DNA of 25,000 bases. Origin: Bigelowiella natans CCMP2755. Its lineage: Eukaryota > Cercozoa > Chlorarachniophyceae. The DNA lies in contig ADNK01002607.1 in the NCBI GenBank assembly GCA_000320545.1, positions 15,001 through 40,000 of the forward strand, read 5' to 3'. Positions 9,012 to 19,097 of the stretch are shown piece after piece. Both the position numbers and the translations under genes were made by a program. Under the pieces are notes generated by a model that worked only from the letters and a program-made list of their open reading frames with translations, searched no databases and was not told where the DNA came from. The first letter of the stretch is position 1. Each line of letters opens with the position of its first letter.

Positions 9012-9027
9012 GGGGGGGGGGGGGGGG
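8978..9027. repeat. Compound (CA)n-(GA)n-G17 tract upstream of acetyl-CoA synthetase
   Basis: A CA run grades into a GA run and then an uninterrupted G tract of about 17 nt (9011-9027), ending about 100 nt before the acetyl-CoA synthetase ATG at 9126. The whole tract is purine-biased on the plus strand. Such a tract could form G-quadruplex or triplex structure in the promoter/5'UTR. Long G homopolymers are also error-prone in sequencing, so the exact length is uncertain. Confidence 0.9.
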
Positions 9028-9125
9028 AGATTGATACGAGAATTAGTTCTCATCGTTTCAAGAAGAATAACTAACACCAAATCTCTCTCCTTCCCCAATC
9101 TGCTTCACTAATAAGATCACTCAAC

Positions 9126-12100
9126 ATGCTGGTGCCGCATCGAGCACTGCAAGGCGTGCCTCCTCATAGCGTACCTAAAGCCCTCGTGGAGCAATACCAA
9201 GACGGTGGGTGAAGACGGGGGATGGTAGCGTTATAGAAGAAAACATGACACTTTGGTTGGAAATTGAAGATCTATAAATTTCGGTCCGTCAATCAATGTT
9301 CCATTTTCATCATCATGATAATGTTCTGTTTAGAACTTTCCTCGCTGAGGTGGGGGAAATGTGACGATGACAGGTTTGTGTACGATTACTGCTCGATAAT
9401 ATTAGGCACACGCATGTCCAAGAGTTTATGATACGTATATTTAATGCTCATAGATGATCTACTAACAACAAAATTCATTTCAAAATTCCAGTCGTTCATT
9501 GTAGTTGCATAATATCTTTGTAGGCTTAATGATATTAAAAACTGTGCTGATTGCATTCAAAACACGATTTCTCTGATGAGGCAGCTTCAGATTCGTAAGG
9601 TAAAATGGGAAGAGATCGAGCTGAGTGCACATGAATATTACCCGCTGTTCTCCTGCATACGTTCCTGCTATTTTTGCAATTCTGTTGATATTTGATGTGA
9701 TTTATTTTTTGCACAACGGGGATACATAGGCGCAACAAGATGAAGTGAAAAGGCGCAATATTTGGAAATGAAAGTATCGAGATAACTGGATCAACAAGGC
9801 GCACTGTACCGAGTGCATCAGACATGCATGCTGCTAGTTGGAGGATTTCTATTTCGATCATGATCGATCATTCCCGAACTAGCGAATCTTGCTGCGCACA
9901 TGCAATGCAACGTACAAGCACACGCAACCTCGGGCTACATCACAGTGAGCAGAATTGATCCGATCCAGCTAGCCAGGCTCGTGCTACTAGCATGCATGCT
10001 TGCTAGCTTGCCCGCCACCATGCAACTAGGCAAGCCTGCACATCCATAGCTTGTGTGTGATCGATGCGAGCTAGCGAGGCTTCGCTATGGCTTCGGCAAC
10101 ACGCTGTCTAGCTTTGTCAATGCGCACAATCGTGATCAACTGGGCTAGCGGGCATGTGGCACAGCTAGCTGTGGCTAGACATGCAGCTTTCATTCTGCCG
10201 CTCACAAACCCATTTTGGAGAATGCCAACACCACATTCACCCTTGCTAGCTTGATTGTCATTTGCAGCCAACAGTCTAAGATTAAGCTGTCGAACTCCGA
10301 GTGCGACAGATGGAAAGACAATAGACATGCGTACATGTACTGTGTCCATGGCAAAGTAGTCACCACAGGAGCGCCACAATGGCCACCAAACTGCTGTCGA
10401 GCTTGCTTCCTCGGGGATAGCGCGCAATCGCGCAATGACGCTTTCTTAACCGGGTTCGGTTTCCCTAGCCAGAAATAATTTCAAGCGGGGTTGATCCCAG
10501 AGTTGTTTCCACCAAGGACCAACTTGATTCCTTACCTGCGACACGACAAAGAGAAGCATTCTAACCGTGCAAAAGAGCCATATTTTTCCATGAGGTTCTG
10601 AGGGGAATCTCCGCCTGCGACAACACAAATTGAGCATTTCCGTAAAGGTGCGTGCGGCTGGCGAGTAGAATACAGCTTCGATTCCCCCCCCTTTTTGTGG
10701 CAAAAGTCCTGGATATTCTCCCAATAGCTTCGAGAGAGTTTGTACGGCATGAGCGACGGAACAATACCCCCTGGTGAACGCGTAAAGGCGAAAGGTAGGG
10801 CCTCACATCTTAATGGGGTGATGAAAACTCGCTTAGAAAGACTACGTAGGTAGCACACAGAGCGGGAAAAGGGGGGGGGTTTCCAAATTTGGCCCCAATA
10901 GCGATTATATAAGCAAAATTTTCAAGAATTTCTTTGTGGTTCATTCGTATTTGGTGGATCATGAATTTTAGGCTCTCATGTGAAAGGCATGGACGAGTAC
11001 AAGAAGATGTACAACAGGTCTCTTCGCAGCTTCTATGGACACCCTACTTGACAAATGTGCATAATTTCATTGAACGTTCTCTTATACAGTTTAGTCACCA
11101 TTTATTATGACCGATTGCCAACTAGGTGAGTCGATGAGTTTCTTCTCCCTCCTCCTCTCAATTCAGGTCGCTAGAAGACCCTTCTGGGTTCTGGAAGGAG
11201 ATCGCAGAGCAGCAAGTCACATGGTAGCTACATACCATCTCTCCCTCTCCATACAATTTGTGAATATTAAGAAAAAGAAGAAGAAGGAAAAGAAGAAGAA
11301 GAAGACGTGATAGCTGTTGGCATTGTAATTAGGTTCAGACCTTTCAAAAAGATTCAAAGCGGATCACTAGAGGATGGCAACATCGCATGGTTTCTTGATG
11401 GCAAGGTAGTCTAAATAAAGCAGTAAGCCTTCATGATTGCCGCAATTGGCAAGCCCTAGTTGAAATTGTTGTTCTTCTCCTTCTCAAAATTTTCTTTGTG
11501 CAGCTCAACGCTTGCTATAACTGTGTCGATCGCCACATCGAAAAAAGGGGCGATCAGGTCAGTTATCACACACCTACCCCCTTTAAGCACTTTGTGCTTA
11601 TTTGGAAGTGAAATGTAAAAAATACCCCCTCTAATACATGCATCAATCACCCTCCATAGAGATTCTCATTATCCTTGAGTGAAAGTCAATTCTAACGATT
11701 AATCGTAACACCGCAAAGGTGGCGCTTCTCTGGGAAGGAAACGATCCCACGGTAGTAGTAATAGTAGTAGCAGTAGCAGCAGTAGCATAAAGCGAAAGAG
11801 AGGAGGGAGAAGACTATGCGCGACAATTTGCTCTGTGTGTGCAGTGGGGAGGCGGATATATCTCAGTAGTATTTCATGCTCTCTGATTTATGCGAATTTC
11901 AATGGAATTCCTTCCTCTCGATCCCCGGCCCCTCCTGTTGTGCTGTATCTGCCTGGCAGGACATCCGGAAAATCACCTACAAAATGCTTCTCGACGGAGT
12001 GTGCCGGGTTGCTGGTGTGTTGAAAGATGCTGGAGTTAAGAGAGGCGATTGCGTGTGCATTTATATGCCGATGGTTCCGGAGGCGGCCATGGTTATGCTT

Positions 12101-13863
12101 GCCTGCGCGCGTATCGGCGCCCTTCATTCGGTAGACAGTAGCAGTAGTTTTAGTGGTAGATTCTACTTTTTCTTCTTCCGCAGAACCCTTTCACTGCTCG
12201 GGCTTCATTCCCATTGCCCGTGTCAGCTAGAAACCCTGCGTAGATCGTGAATTGAAGGTCAAAAGCCGTGTGGGTGGTCATTACCTGCTCATTCGGAAGA
12301 TAGCCTTCATACAGCTATTAGGAAGTGATAATCGTACAATGGACAACCAACATACGCTGTAATTTTCACACCGCATCTTGCTCTACAAAATTACACGTTT
12401 TCCCTCGATGTTTTATGCACGTGGCTCTGTTCGATGCATGTTACGTTTCATTCATATTTACTCAAATTAGGTCGTCTTCGCTGGCTTCAGTGCGGAGGCA
12501 CTGAGAGATAGGATCGTTGATGGCAAGTGCAACATAGTTGTCACTGCCGACGAAGGGCTGCGGGCCAAGAAGACCATTCCTCTTAAAGCGGTAGTAGTAG
12601 TAGTAATAATAATGAAGGATCAAAGCCCCTTTCGACAACTATTCAGCGCCAATCACCTACACGATTTGAATGAGCAAACATTACTCGCATAAAGATTCTA
12701 GCAACAATTTGAGAATACCAGTTATCCTTCTAGGTGGTTGATAAGGCGCTGGAAGACTGTGCAGACAGCGTGTCTACGGTGCTCGTCCTCAAGCGAACAG
12801 GAAACAAGGTTCCCTTCAAGGAGGGGAGGGATAAGTGGCTTCTGGAAGAAATGAAAAGTCAAAGGTAGTGGTAAGCTGTAAGGAGTAGAACGACCAAAAT
12901 ACATCTGATTGGGGGGGTGTGAGGTGGTGATGTTCATCGATATTTACTGCGGCTCCTCCCTTCGTCTTCGCCGTCAGCACCGATCGATGCCGTCATGTCA
13001 CTGCCACCACCACCACCACCACCATCATCATCATCACCATCATCATCATCACCATCATCATGAGAATCACCAACATCACGAAATCACACAATAGTAACTG
13101 TCATCAGGCCGTACTGCCCATGCGAGGTGATGGACTCCGAGGACGGGCTGTTCATGCTGTACACTTCTGGCAGCACTGGTCGTCCAAAAGGCATCCTCCA
13201 CACGACGGGGGGCTACATGGTCTGGAGCTCTCTCACACACAAATGGGTCTTCGACTACCAAGAAGGCGACATCTATGCGTGTGTGGCTGATATCGGATGG
13301 ATCACAGGTAGGAGGAGGAGGAGGAGTAGGAGGATGCAGACAACAATGCACAAGAATATTGTAGTATTATAAACTTGTCGTCTAGAGATATTTAACTGTA
13401 CAGCTAACATCGATGACTTTGATCCTGGGACACAGCAGCCTACCACTGGATACTGTCCTTTCCTCTTATTCTTATTATACTTCATCATCCTCACAAATTT
13501 CGCTTGATCAGGCCACAGCTACATCGTATACGGCCCTCTTTGCAACGGCGCGACATCGTTTATGTTCGAAAGTACGCCTCTCTATCCTGACGCTGGACGC
13601 TACTGGGATATGGTGCAGCGGCACAAGATCAGCAGCTTCTACACTGCGCCAACTGCGATCCGTGCGCTAATGAAGGTGGGTGGGTATCTTAAGAAGAGGG
13701 AAAAAATAAGAAGAAGATTGCGAGTCATAATAATCATCATTATGGTAGTGATCACATCACGTAAATATTTATATATGTAACAGTCGGGCACAGGGCCTGT
13801 GGAGAAGTATGATTTGTCATCGTTGCGCGTTCTTGGCAGGTGAGATTACCATAGCTGATGCTA

Positions 13864-13898
<35 letters not shown>

Positions 13899-14174
13899 AA
13901 CGACATTCTATGAGCAAGTTTCTCGTGATTACTGTTCCTGATACGGTGAAAGGGATGTAATTATACGATTGTTGCTGATGTGTTCTATTGTGCACGGTTG
14001 TGTACGCGTTGCTACCTGCAGTGTGGGCGAACCTATCAACCCAGAGGCATGGAAGTGGTATAACGAAGTCGTCGGGAAGAAAAAGTGCTCCATCGTAGAC
14101 ACGTAAGAACAACCGATCATTACATCACACGACGAAGCTAGAAGAAGAATATGTGCACGGGTAGAGGAGATTAA

Positions 14175-14205
<31 letters not shown>

Positions 14206-16216
14206 GAGGAGGAGGAGATTTCGAACCTACATAATGCCTTCATAATGGAATAGTAGGAAGAGGGAGTTAGTATTCTAGTTTCCACACCTTGCCACCCCCC
14301 TCCCCCCACCCCATCTTCGTCCAAATATTTGACTTCCCACTTTTTGTGATCATCAGTGACACCTGTTGACTTTCTTCTTCTTCTTCTTCTTCTTCTTCTT
14401 CTTCTTCATCTCTCCCTCCTTTCCCCTCCCACCCTCCTCCTCGCTTGCGCTGACCTGCCCATCATCAGGTACTGGCAGACTGAAACGGGAGGCATAATGA
14501 TCACGCCTCTACCAGGAGCAACACCAACGAAGCCTGGCAGTGCCACGTTCCCCTTCTTCGGAATAGAGCCTGTGCTGCTTGACTCAGCAACGGGAAAGCC
14601 GCCGGTATCAAGCGGGGATACAAAAACTGGAGAGGTCTCCGGCATTCTTTGTATGAAACGATCGTGGCCAGGAATGTGCCGGTAGTATCTATGTCTGGCA
14701 AAGCTGTATGTGGTAGATAGAGTATCACCGAGAAAACAGGACATGTCTTTGTCGTCGTGGTGAGCGTTAGCCATTTGGCGAGTCACACCCACAGGATATG
14801 GAGATGCTAGTCCTTTTTTTATGTAATTTTTCACCGGCATTGACGCAATTTTGTAAGGACGTTTCAGCGTTGAGTAGTATCTTGGATGGTAGTAATTCCA
14901 CATTTTATTTACTATATCTGTTCTTGCACAGCACGATCAAGGGAGACCACGAGCGATACATGACAACTTACTTCAAGCCGTACCCGGGCCATTATTTCAC
15001 CGGGGATGGTGCTACCAAGGACAAAGACGGGTGAGTGGATTGCTGAGCATAATGACGACGATGACGATGATGTTGATGATGATGATGAAAGAAATTATGA
15101 GAAGTCCTTCCTCTTTGTGCCTGTCGATGTGTCATTGATTGATCTCTTCGTCTCCTCCTCGATGTATTCCTGTTATCTTTGGTGTAGGTACATATGGATT
15201 ACAGGGCGTGTTGACGATGTGATAAATGTGTCCGGCCATCGCATAGGATCTGCTGAGGTTGAATCAGCGCTCGTAGCTCACCCAGCTGTCTCGGAAAGCG
15301 CAGTTGTCGGAGTGGATGATGCCATTAAGGGCCAGGCTCTTTTCGCGTAACAATGATAAGAAGAAGAAGAAGAAAAGAATCAGAGCAGAACAAGATAATG
15401 ATGATAAATGGGAAATAATGTCTACCATAGGTTAAAGTTATGATGACGATGATGATGCAAAATAGCGATGTTTACTGCTGAAAAGGATAGTGACGTTATG
15501 GTAGTTGACGGTACAAGCTCGATGATGATGATGATGATGATCATCATCATCATCATAGGCATCTAATATCATTATAAACACTCAGTTACGTGACCTTAAC
15601 CGACGGTTTCAAGGCAAGCAATGATCTTGTGAAGAACCTCAAACTCGCTGTGAGGGAACACATCGGAGGGTTTGCACGTCCTGACTACGTCCTCTGCACG
15701 GATTCGCTCCCGAAGGTGGTGTTTCGCAATTACTCTAGGATAAAAATAGAAAGAAAGAATGGTAGCAGTGTATCCGGGCTGTCTTTTTTCCCTCCTCCAA
15801 ACCCTTGTGTGCCATCCCTGGCATCACTGCCGCGTTTGTATGTCCAAGTTTAATAATATGAAAAGCCTACGACGGAAGCACCAGTGGGGGTTTGTGTTCT
15901 ACAGAACATTTGAAAATTTTGATATTATCAATTAATATTATCTGCACTAACATACATCTCGTCATTGTCTGTTCGTTTTTCTCACTACTCAAACCGGTAT
16001 TATTCCCTTGTTTTTGGTCTACAACAGACTCGCAGCGGCAAGATCATGCGCCGACTACTGCGCAAGATTGCAACAAAGGATACGAAGCTGGGAGACACCT
16101 CTACCCTCGCGGACCCTAAGGTGGTAGAGCGCCTGGTTAAGCTCAGGGAGGAGATTGACGACATCTCCAAGGTCAAAGAGAAGGAAAGGGAAGAGGAGGA
16201 GAGAAAGGAAAACGAG

Positions 16217-16268
<52 letters not shown>

Positions 16269-16495
16269 TAGAGAAGAAAGCAGGCGAAGGTGGGGTTATC
16301 TGTTCTCCAAGGATTCGTTGTGCTGCACTCTCTTTCCTTACGACGCCCAATCAACTCAATGATAACATCATTCTTTCATCGTGAAACGCACATCTGCTAC
16401 CATTTCCTCTTTTTCCATAACAGACGCAGAGCAAACCCAGAATTGACCGACCATTCAGCCTGTCAGCTGAGAGAGCTGAACTTGCAGTGAAGTAA
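9126..16495 (+). CDS. ACS: Acetyl-CoA synthetase (AMP-forming), 19 exons
   Basis: Activates acetate to acetyl-CoA via acetyl-AMP, using ATP and CoA. Exons: 9126..9204, 10972..11017, 11167..11223, 11333..11405, 11504..11557, 11719..11751, 11960..12130, 12471..12590, 12734..12864, 13108..13307, 13512..13675, 13784..13839, 14022..14102, 14469..14681, 14932..15030, 15188..15346, 15586..15715, 16028..16171, 16424..16495. All junctions keep phase; the product is about 693 aa, near the usual 650. Family landmarks in order: N-terminal [12 protein letters not shown] and [19 protein letters not shown]-loop [11 protein letters not shown] (273-283); YWQTETGG (423-430); YFTGDG with Asp518; [15 protein letters not shown] (532-546); and TRSGKIMRR with the catalytic, acetylation-regulated Lys627. 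No obvious targeting peptide or PTS1 suggests a cytosolic or nuclear enzyme. Intron 1 is 1.77 kb; the rest are 98-366 nt. If the donor at 16172 is skipped, the frame runs through a GA repeat as (ER)n to a stop at 16384. Confidence 0.95.
9850..10260. repeat. CTAG-dense island 2, inside acetyl-CoA synthetase intron 1
   Basis: About 11 CTAG tetramers in roughly 400 nt, with many GCTAGC, GCATGC and GATC words, against 1-2 CTAG expected. The style matches the islands at 2.9, 17.2 and 24.4 kb. It lies in the only long intron (9205-10971) of the acetyl-CoA synthetase gene, which suggests the intron grew by gaining this sequence. Antisense open frames across it look like chance. Confidence 0.7.
10446..10858 (-). 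other. Possible minus-strand exon(s) nested in acetyl-CoA synthetase intron 1
   Basis: Two overlapping minus-strand frames of about 92-108 codons fall here. One block, read on the minus strand, begins after a TCGCAG acceptor, encodes [20 protein letters not shown], and ends at a strong CAG/GTAAGG donor near 10530. I recognise no domain. This could be a nested gene, a decayed mobile element or chance. The splice-site match is the only support. Confidence 0.2.
13004..13061. repeat. (CAC/CAT)n microsatellite in acetyl-CoA synthetase intron 9
   Basis: A run of CAC and CAT triplets (about 19 units) inside the intron between the exons ending at 12864 and starting at 13108. The plus-strand translation is polyhistidine, but flanking splice sites place it in an intron, so it is not protein. 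Confidence 0.95.
13866..13899. repeat. (GAT)n microsatellite in acetyl-CoA synthetase intron 12
   Basis: A perfect GAT run of about 11 units, starting about 26 nt after the donor at 13840. Intron 12 ends at 14021. Confidence 0.95.
14176..14218. repeat. (GGA)n microsatellite in acetyl-CoA synthetase intron 13
   Basis: A G run followed by about 13 GGA triplets, purine-only on the plus strand. It shares one intron (14103-14468) with the pyrimidine-only TTC run at 14372-14407. The two tracts could partly pair in the transcript. Confidence 0.95.
14372..14407. repeat. (TTC)n polypyrimidine repeat before acetyl-CoA synthetase exon 14
   Basis: A perfect TTC run of 12 units, followed by about 40 nt of further pyrimidine-rich sequence, leading to the CAG acceptor at 14466-14468. 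The microsatellite forms part of the polypyrimidine tract of this 3' splice site. Confidence 0.95.
16218..16264. repeat. (GA)n microsatellite after acetyl-CoA synthetase exon 18
   Basis: A GA dinucleotide run of more than 20 units in the last intron (16172-16423). It is in frame as Glu-Arg repeats if the intron is retained, because the frame stays open from exon 18 to the stop at 16382-16384. Confidence 0.95.
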
Positions 16496-16498
16496 TAT

Positions 16499-16525
16499 AG
16501 TAGTAGTAGTAGTAGTAGTAGTAGT
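16499..16525. repeat. (TAG)n microsatellite after the acetyl-CoA synthetase stop
   Basis: A perfect TAG/GTA run of about nine units starting 3 nt after the proposed TAA stop at 16493-16495, presumably in the 3'UTR. In every frame-0 reading from the last exon it would give further stops. Confidence 0.95.
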
Positions 16526-16770
16526 ATAATAGCATCAATGGAAATTTTAGCGACAAGAAGTAGAATCTATTTGATCAAAGAGAAAAGTATATAGCTGCCC
16601 ATGCACTGTCGATGGTGACGATAGACCGACGAAAGTAATAACCTAGTGGTCATCGCACCTCCTTTGATCCTCCATCTTTACATAACACACTGGTCCTGGT
16701 ACTGCTACCGCCGCGGCCACCTCCCTTTATTCTACTTCTTCTCCTTCTTCTTCTGTTATGGTCCATGCAG

Positions 16771-16831
16771 GAGGACTCCTGATGATCCCAATGACTCTTC
16801 ATCGTCTAAACGTAGGCGAACAACGGAATAA
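16771..16831 (+). other. Candidate alternative 3'-terminal exon of acetyl-CoA synthetase
   Basis: A strong pyrimidine tract (16734-16755) precedes a CAG at 16768-16770. The frame that follows, RTPDDPNDSSSSKRRRTTE and stop TAA, is Ser/acidic then basic. It accepts a phase-2 upstream exon; a GTCAGC inside exon 19 (after RPFS) would supply that phase. If spliced, it would replace the last residues with a KRRR nuclear-localisation-like tail. It could equally be the end of another small transcript. No donor in exon 19 is strong. Confidence 0.25.
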
Positions 16832-17159
16832 TAGAATCCATGGCGATTCCCGGTCCATTTTTCTTCTGCAGATTCTGTGTCTAGTGCTGCTCATCGATGA
16901 TCATATGCATTCTCTCCCGTTTGCTCTAGCTTCTGTGAGACATGGTTGCTTTCCTGATCGTCAGTTGATCGCCAGTAGTAGAAAATATGCGCTTTCAAGA
17001 TTCTTCAAATTTATCCTTTTTGCTGATGCACAAAGCAAACTTCTCATCACCTCTTTCGCTAATTCTACGGTTGTTGGCAAAATGGCGAGCTGCGATAGTT
17101 TCGCTTGTGTGTCAAGCAATGACATGAAAACAAATCTCTTTATTTTATCTTGAAGTCAT
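16832..17159. other. Intergenic stretch without a supported gene
   Basis: Plain mixed-composition sequence with one 131-codon plus-strand frame (16758-17153) lacking any recognisable domain. It is probably 3'-flanking sequence of acetyl-CoA synthetase. Confidence 0.4.
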
Positions 17160-18350
17160 TTGTTAATATAGAAATTGTCTGAGCTAATCTAGCAACTTTA
17201 GAATTATTCATGTCTAGATGTCTATAGATATACATCTAGACATCTAGACATGAAGCTTGCTAGCTAGACATGTCTAGATATGTGTTGAGCTCTCCGAGCT
17301 GTGTGTGGCAGCAGACGACTGCTGATAACTAGATGAAATGAGATGTGTTGTGCCGCGGCTACATCTAGCTGCTAGTCTAGCTAGCTAGGCATGGCTAGAT
17401 TTAGAGACAGGCATGGTCAGCAGTGGCAGCACACACGCTAGCATGTCGCTCTAGCGCTCGCGAGCTTGTGTCTAGCTGCGGCTTGCACATGTGACAAGAA
17501 ATCTGGAATGCTGGCTAGACTAAAAGCAGCCAAACTAGTAAATCTAGAAATGCACGCCATGCTAGCTAGCTAGCAACAATTCTCGAAATAGATAAATGGT
17601 TATACAGCAGACATCTCTAGCTAGCTAGCTAGCTAGTTTGATCTAAGCTGCTAGACGCTAGGACAGTTGGACATCTTGACTGCTAGATCTGCCTTAGATC
17701 TACATGCACATTTTCAAAGCGTAAAATCTAGAAATGTCTAGTGTATCTAGAAATCTTTGGATCTAAGAAATGTGATGGCCTGCTAGCCTGCTAGCCTGCC
17801 CGCTAGCCCGCCTAGCTAGCAAGCTAGCTAGCTAGCTAGCTTGAGCTCTAGAGCTATCAAGTATCTAGCCATCCTAGCTAGCTAGCTAGTGTCGGGCTCT
17901 AGCTAGCTAGGGCTAGCTGATGCCATCTAGCCATTCAGATCTAGAGATGTCTAGCTAGATGTCCAAGAGATGCTATCTGTCTATCTAGCTATCTCTAGAT
18001 CTAACTATGTGTGCACGGAGATAGATCATTTCGGCCAGGCGCAGCCTAATAACCAGCTAGTCTGCCATCTAGCTATGCCTAGATGCGCTCCAGACGACAG
18101 CTGGCTAGCAACACTAGAACAGCTAGGTCACAACTATGATTTGATGAGGTGTGCTATAGCTAGATAGCTAGATAGGCGCGTTCGCATTGCGGAGAACTAT
18201 GTACACACACGCCATCTATTAAATGTAACAACAGTCAGTACTAACGATGTAGTCTTGATCATCTTGCCATTTGTTCAACGCATGCGCGAATAGAAAATTC
18301 TAGATATCTAGACATGCGAATTTTACAGGTCTGGTAGATCTATAGAGAGC
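17160..18350. repeat. CTAG-dense island 3 (largest), intergenic
   Basis: About 65-70 CTAG tetramers by eye in 1.2 kb, against roughly 5 expected. Frequent strings are overlapping CTAGCTAGCTAG, TCTAGA and CATCTAGACATCTAGACATG; GCTAGCCT units occur three times near 17781-17810. No conserved open reading frame is visible. The island fills the space between the convergent 3' ends of acetyl-CoA synthetase and the VOC gene and is bounded by ordinary sequence on both sides. Confidence 0.88.
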
Positions 18351-18446
18351 TATCATACTACTACAACTCGTTTTCTTATTACAACTCATTGCAAAAGGTG
18401 TTCATGGGGCCGTACATAATCAGATAATGCCCTAGAACATATCGCA

Positions 18447-19097
18447 TTATGCTGTTGTATCGTCCGTTTTTGCAATTTTTGAAGCTTTCTTTTCTTCATC
18501 TGTTGATACTTTGGGCACTTTTGATGCCTTCTTCTTCGTCGCAAACGCTTCTCTTTTTCGCTTTGCTTTTGCCCACCATTCATCGCGACCCTTCGTCAGA
18601 TCTTCTTCTGTCGGCATTTTTACGCGATGGGTGAAGCACCAAGTGTGGCCAAATGGATCTGTAACGTAGAAAGGATTGTATCATCAAATACAAATTGGCC
18701 AGATCTATAATGAGTTTAAAATACCGATGACTTTTCCCATCCTTGCTCCCCAGAAAAAATTATCAGGGGCAATGAGTTGCTTGCATCCTGCGTCGACGGC
18801 AGTCTTCATTGCAGAATCGCAATTTTCGACGTTGACATACATCGTTGCACTGCAATTAGCCTTTGGACCTCGCTCAGGATGATCACTGTGAACATCATTG
18901 ACATAGATCTTGGAATCTCCGAAATCGATACAAGCGTGAACGATTGTTTCTTCACATGCCATCTCGAAGCTGACTTTACACGGCAGCGCCTTCTCGTAGA
19001 AGGTGAGAGCTTTCTTGCAATCGCCATCAAACCAAAGGACTGGATTGAGACTCACTGCTGATTTCTTCGAGCTAGGCTGCTTCGTTTCGACGCTCAT
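18447..19097 (-). CDS. VOC-superfamily (PhnB/glyoxalase-like) protein with basic tail, two exons
   Basis: The vicinal-oxygen-chelate fold is built of paired beta-alpha-beta-beta-beta units and serves metal-dependent enzymes or binding proteins; the substrate here cannot be read from sequence. Exon 1 is 18725..19097 and exon 2 is 18447..18658 (stop TAA), joined by a 66-nt intron that splits an Asp codon; the product is 194 aa. PhnB-like landmarks are LNPVLWFDGDCKKALTFYEK (17-36), ACIDFGDSKIYVND (55-68), ATMYVNVENCDSAM (84-97), FWGARMGKVIDPFGHTWCF (115-133) with the family's G-x-x-x-GKVxDPFGxxW signature spanning the splice junction, then THRVKMPTEEDLTKGRDEWW. The last ~45 residues are an unusual Lys-rich tail (AKRKREAFATKKKASKVPK). 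The first half has no obvious targeting peptide. It is divergent from the SNF1 kinase gene, about 1.2 kb away. Confidence 0.88.

Noticed and set aside
12909-13094. Polyhistidine plus-strand ORF
   Set aside because: It lies in acetyl-CoA synthetase intron 9 and is made by a CAC/CAT repeat; flanking splice sites and phase exclude it.
16000-16354. Minus-strand Leu/Ser-repeat ORFs
   Set aside because: They are antisense to acetyl-CoA synthetase exon 18 and the GA repeat.
17160-18350. CRISPR-like or tandem array in the CTAG island
   Set aside because: There are no regularly spaced identical repeats with unique spacers; enrichment is at the tetramer level.
18777-19061. Plus-strand ORF across the VOC gene
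   Set aside because: It is antisense to the VOC exon, whose motifs and splice junction are convincing.
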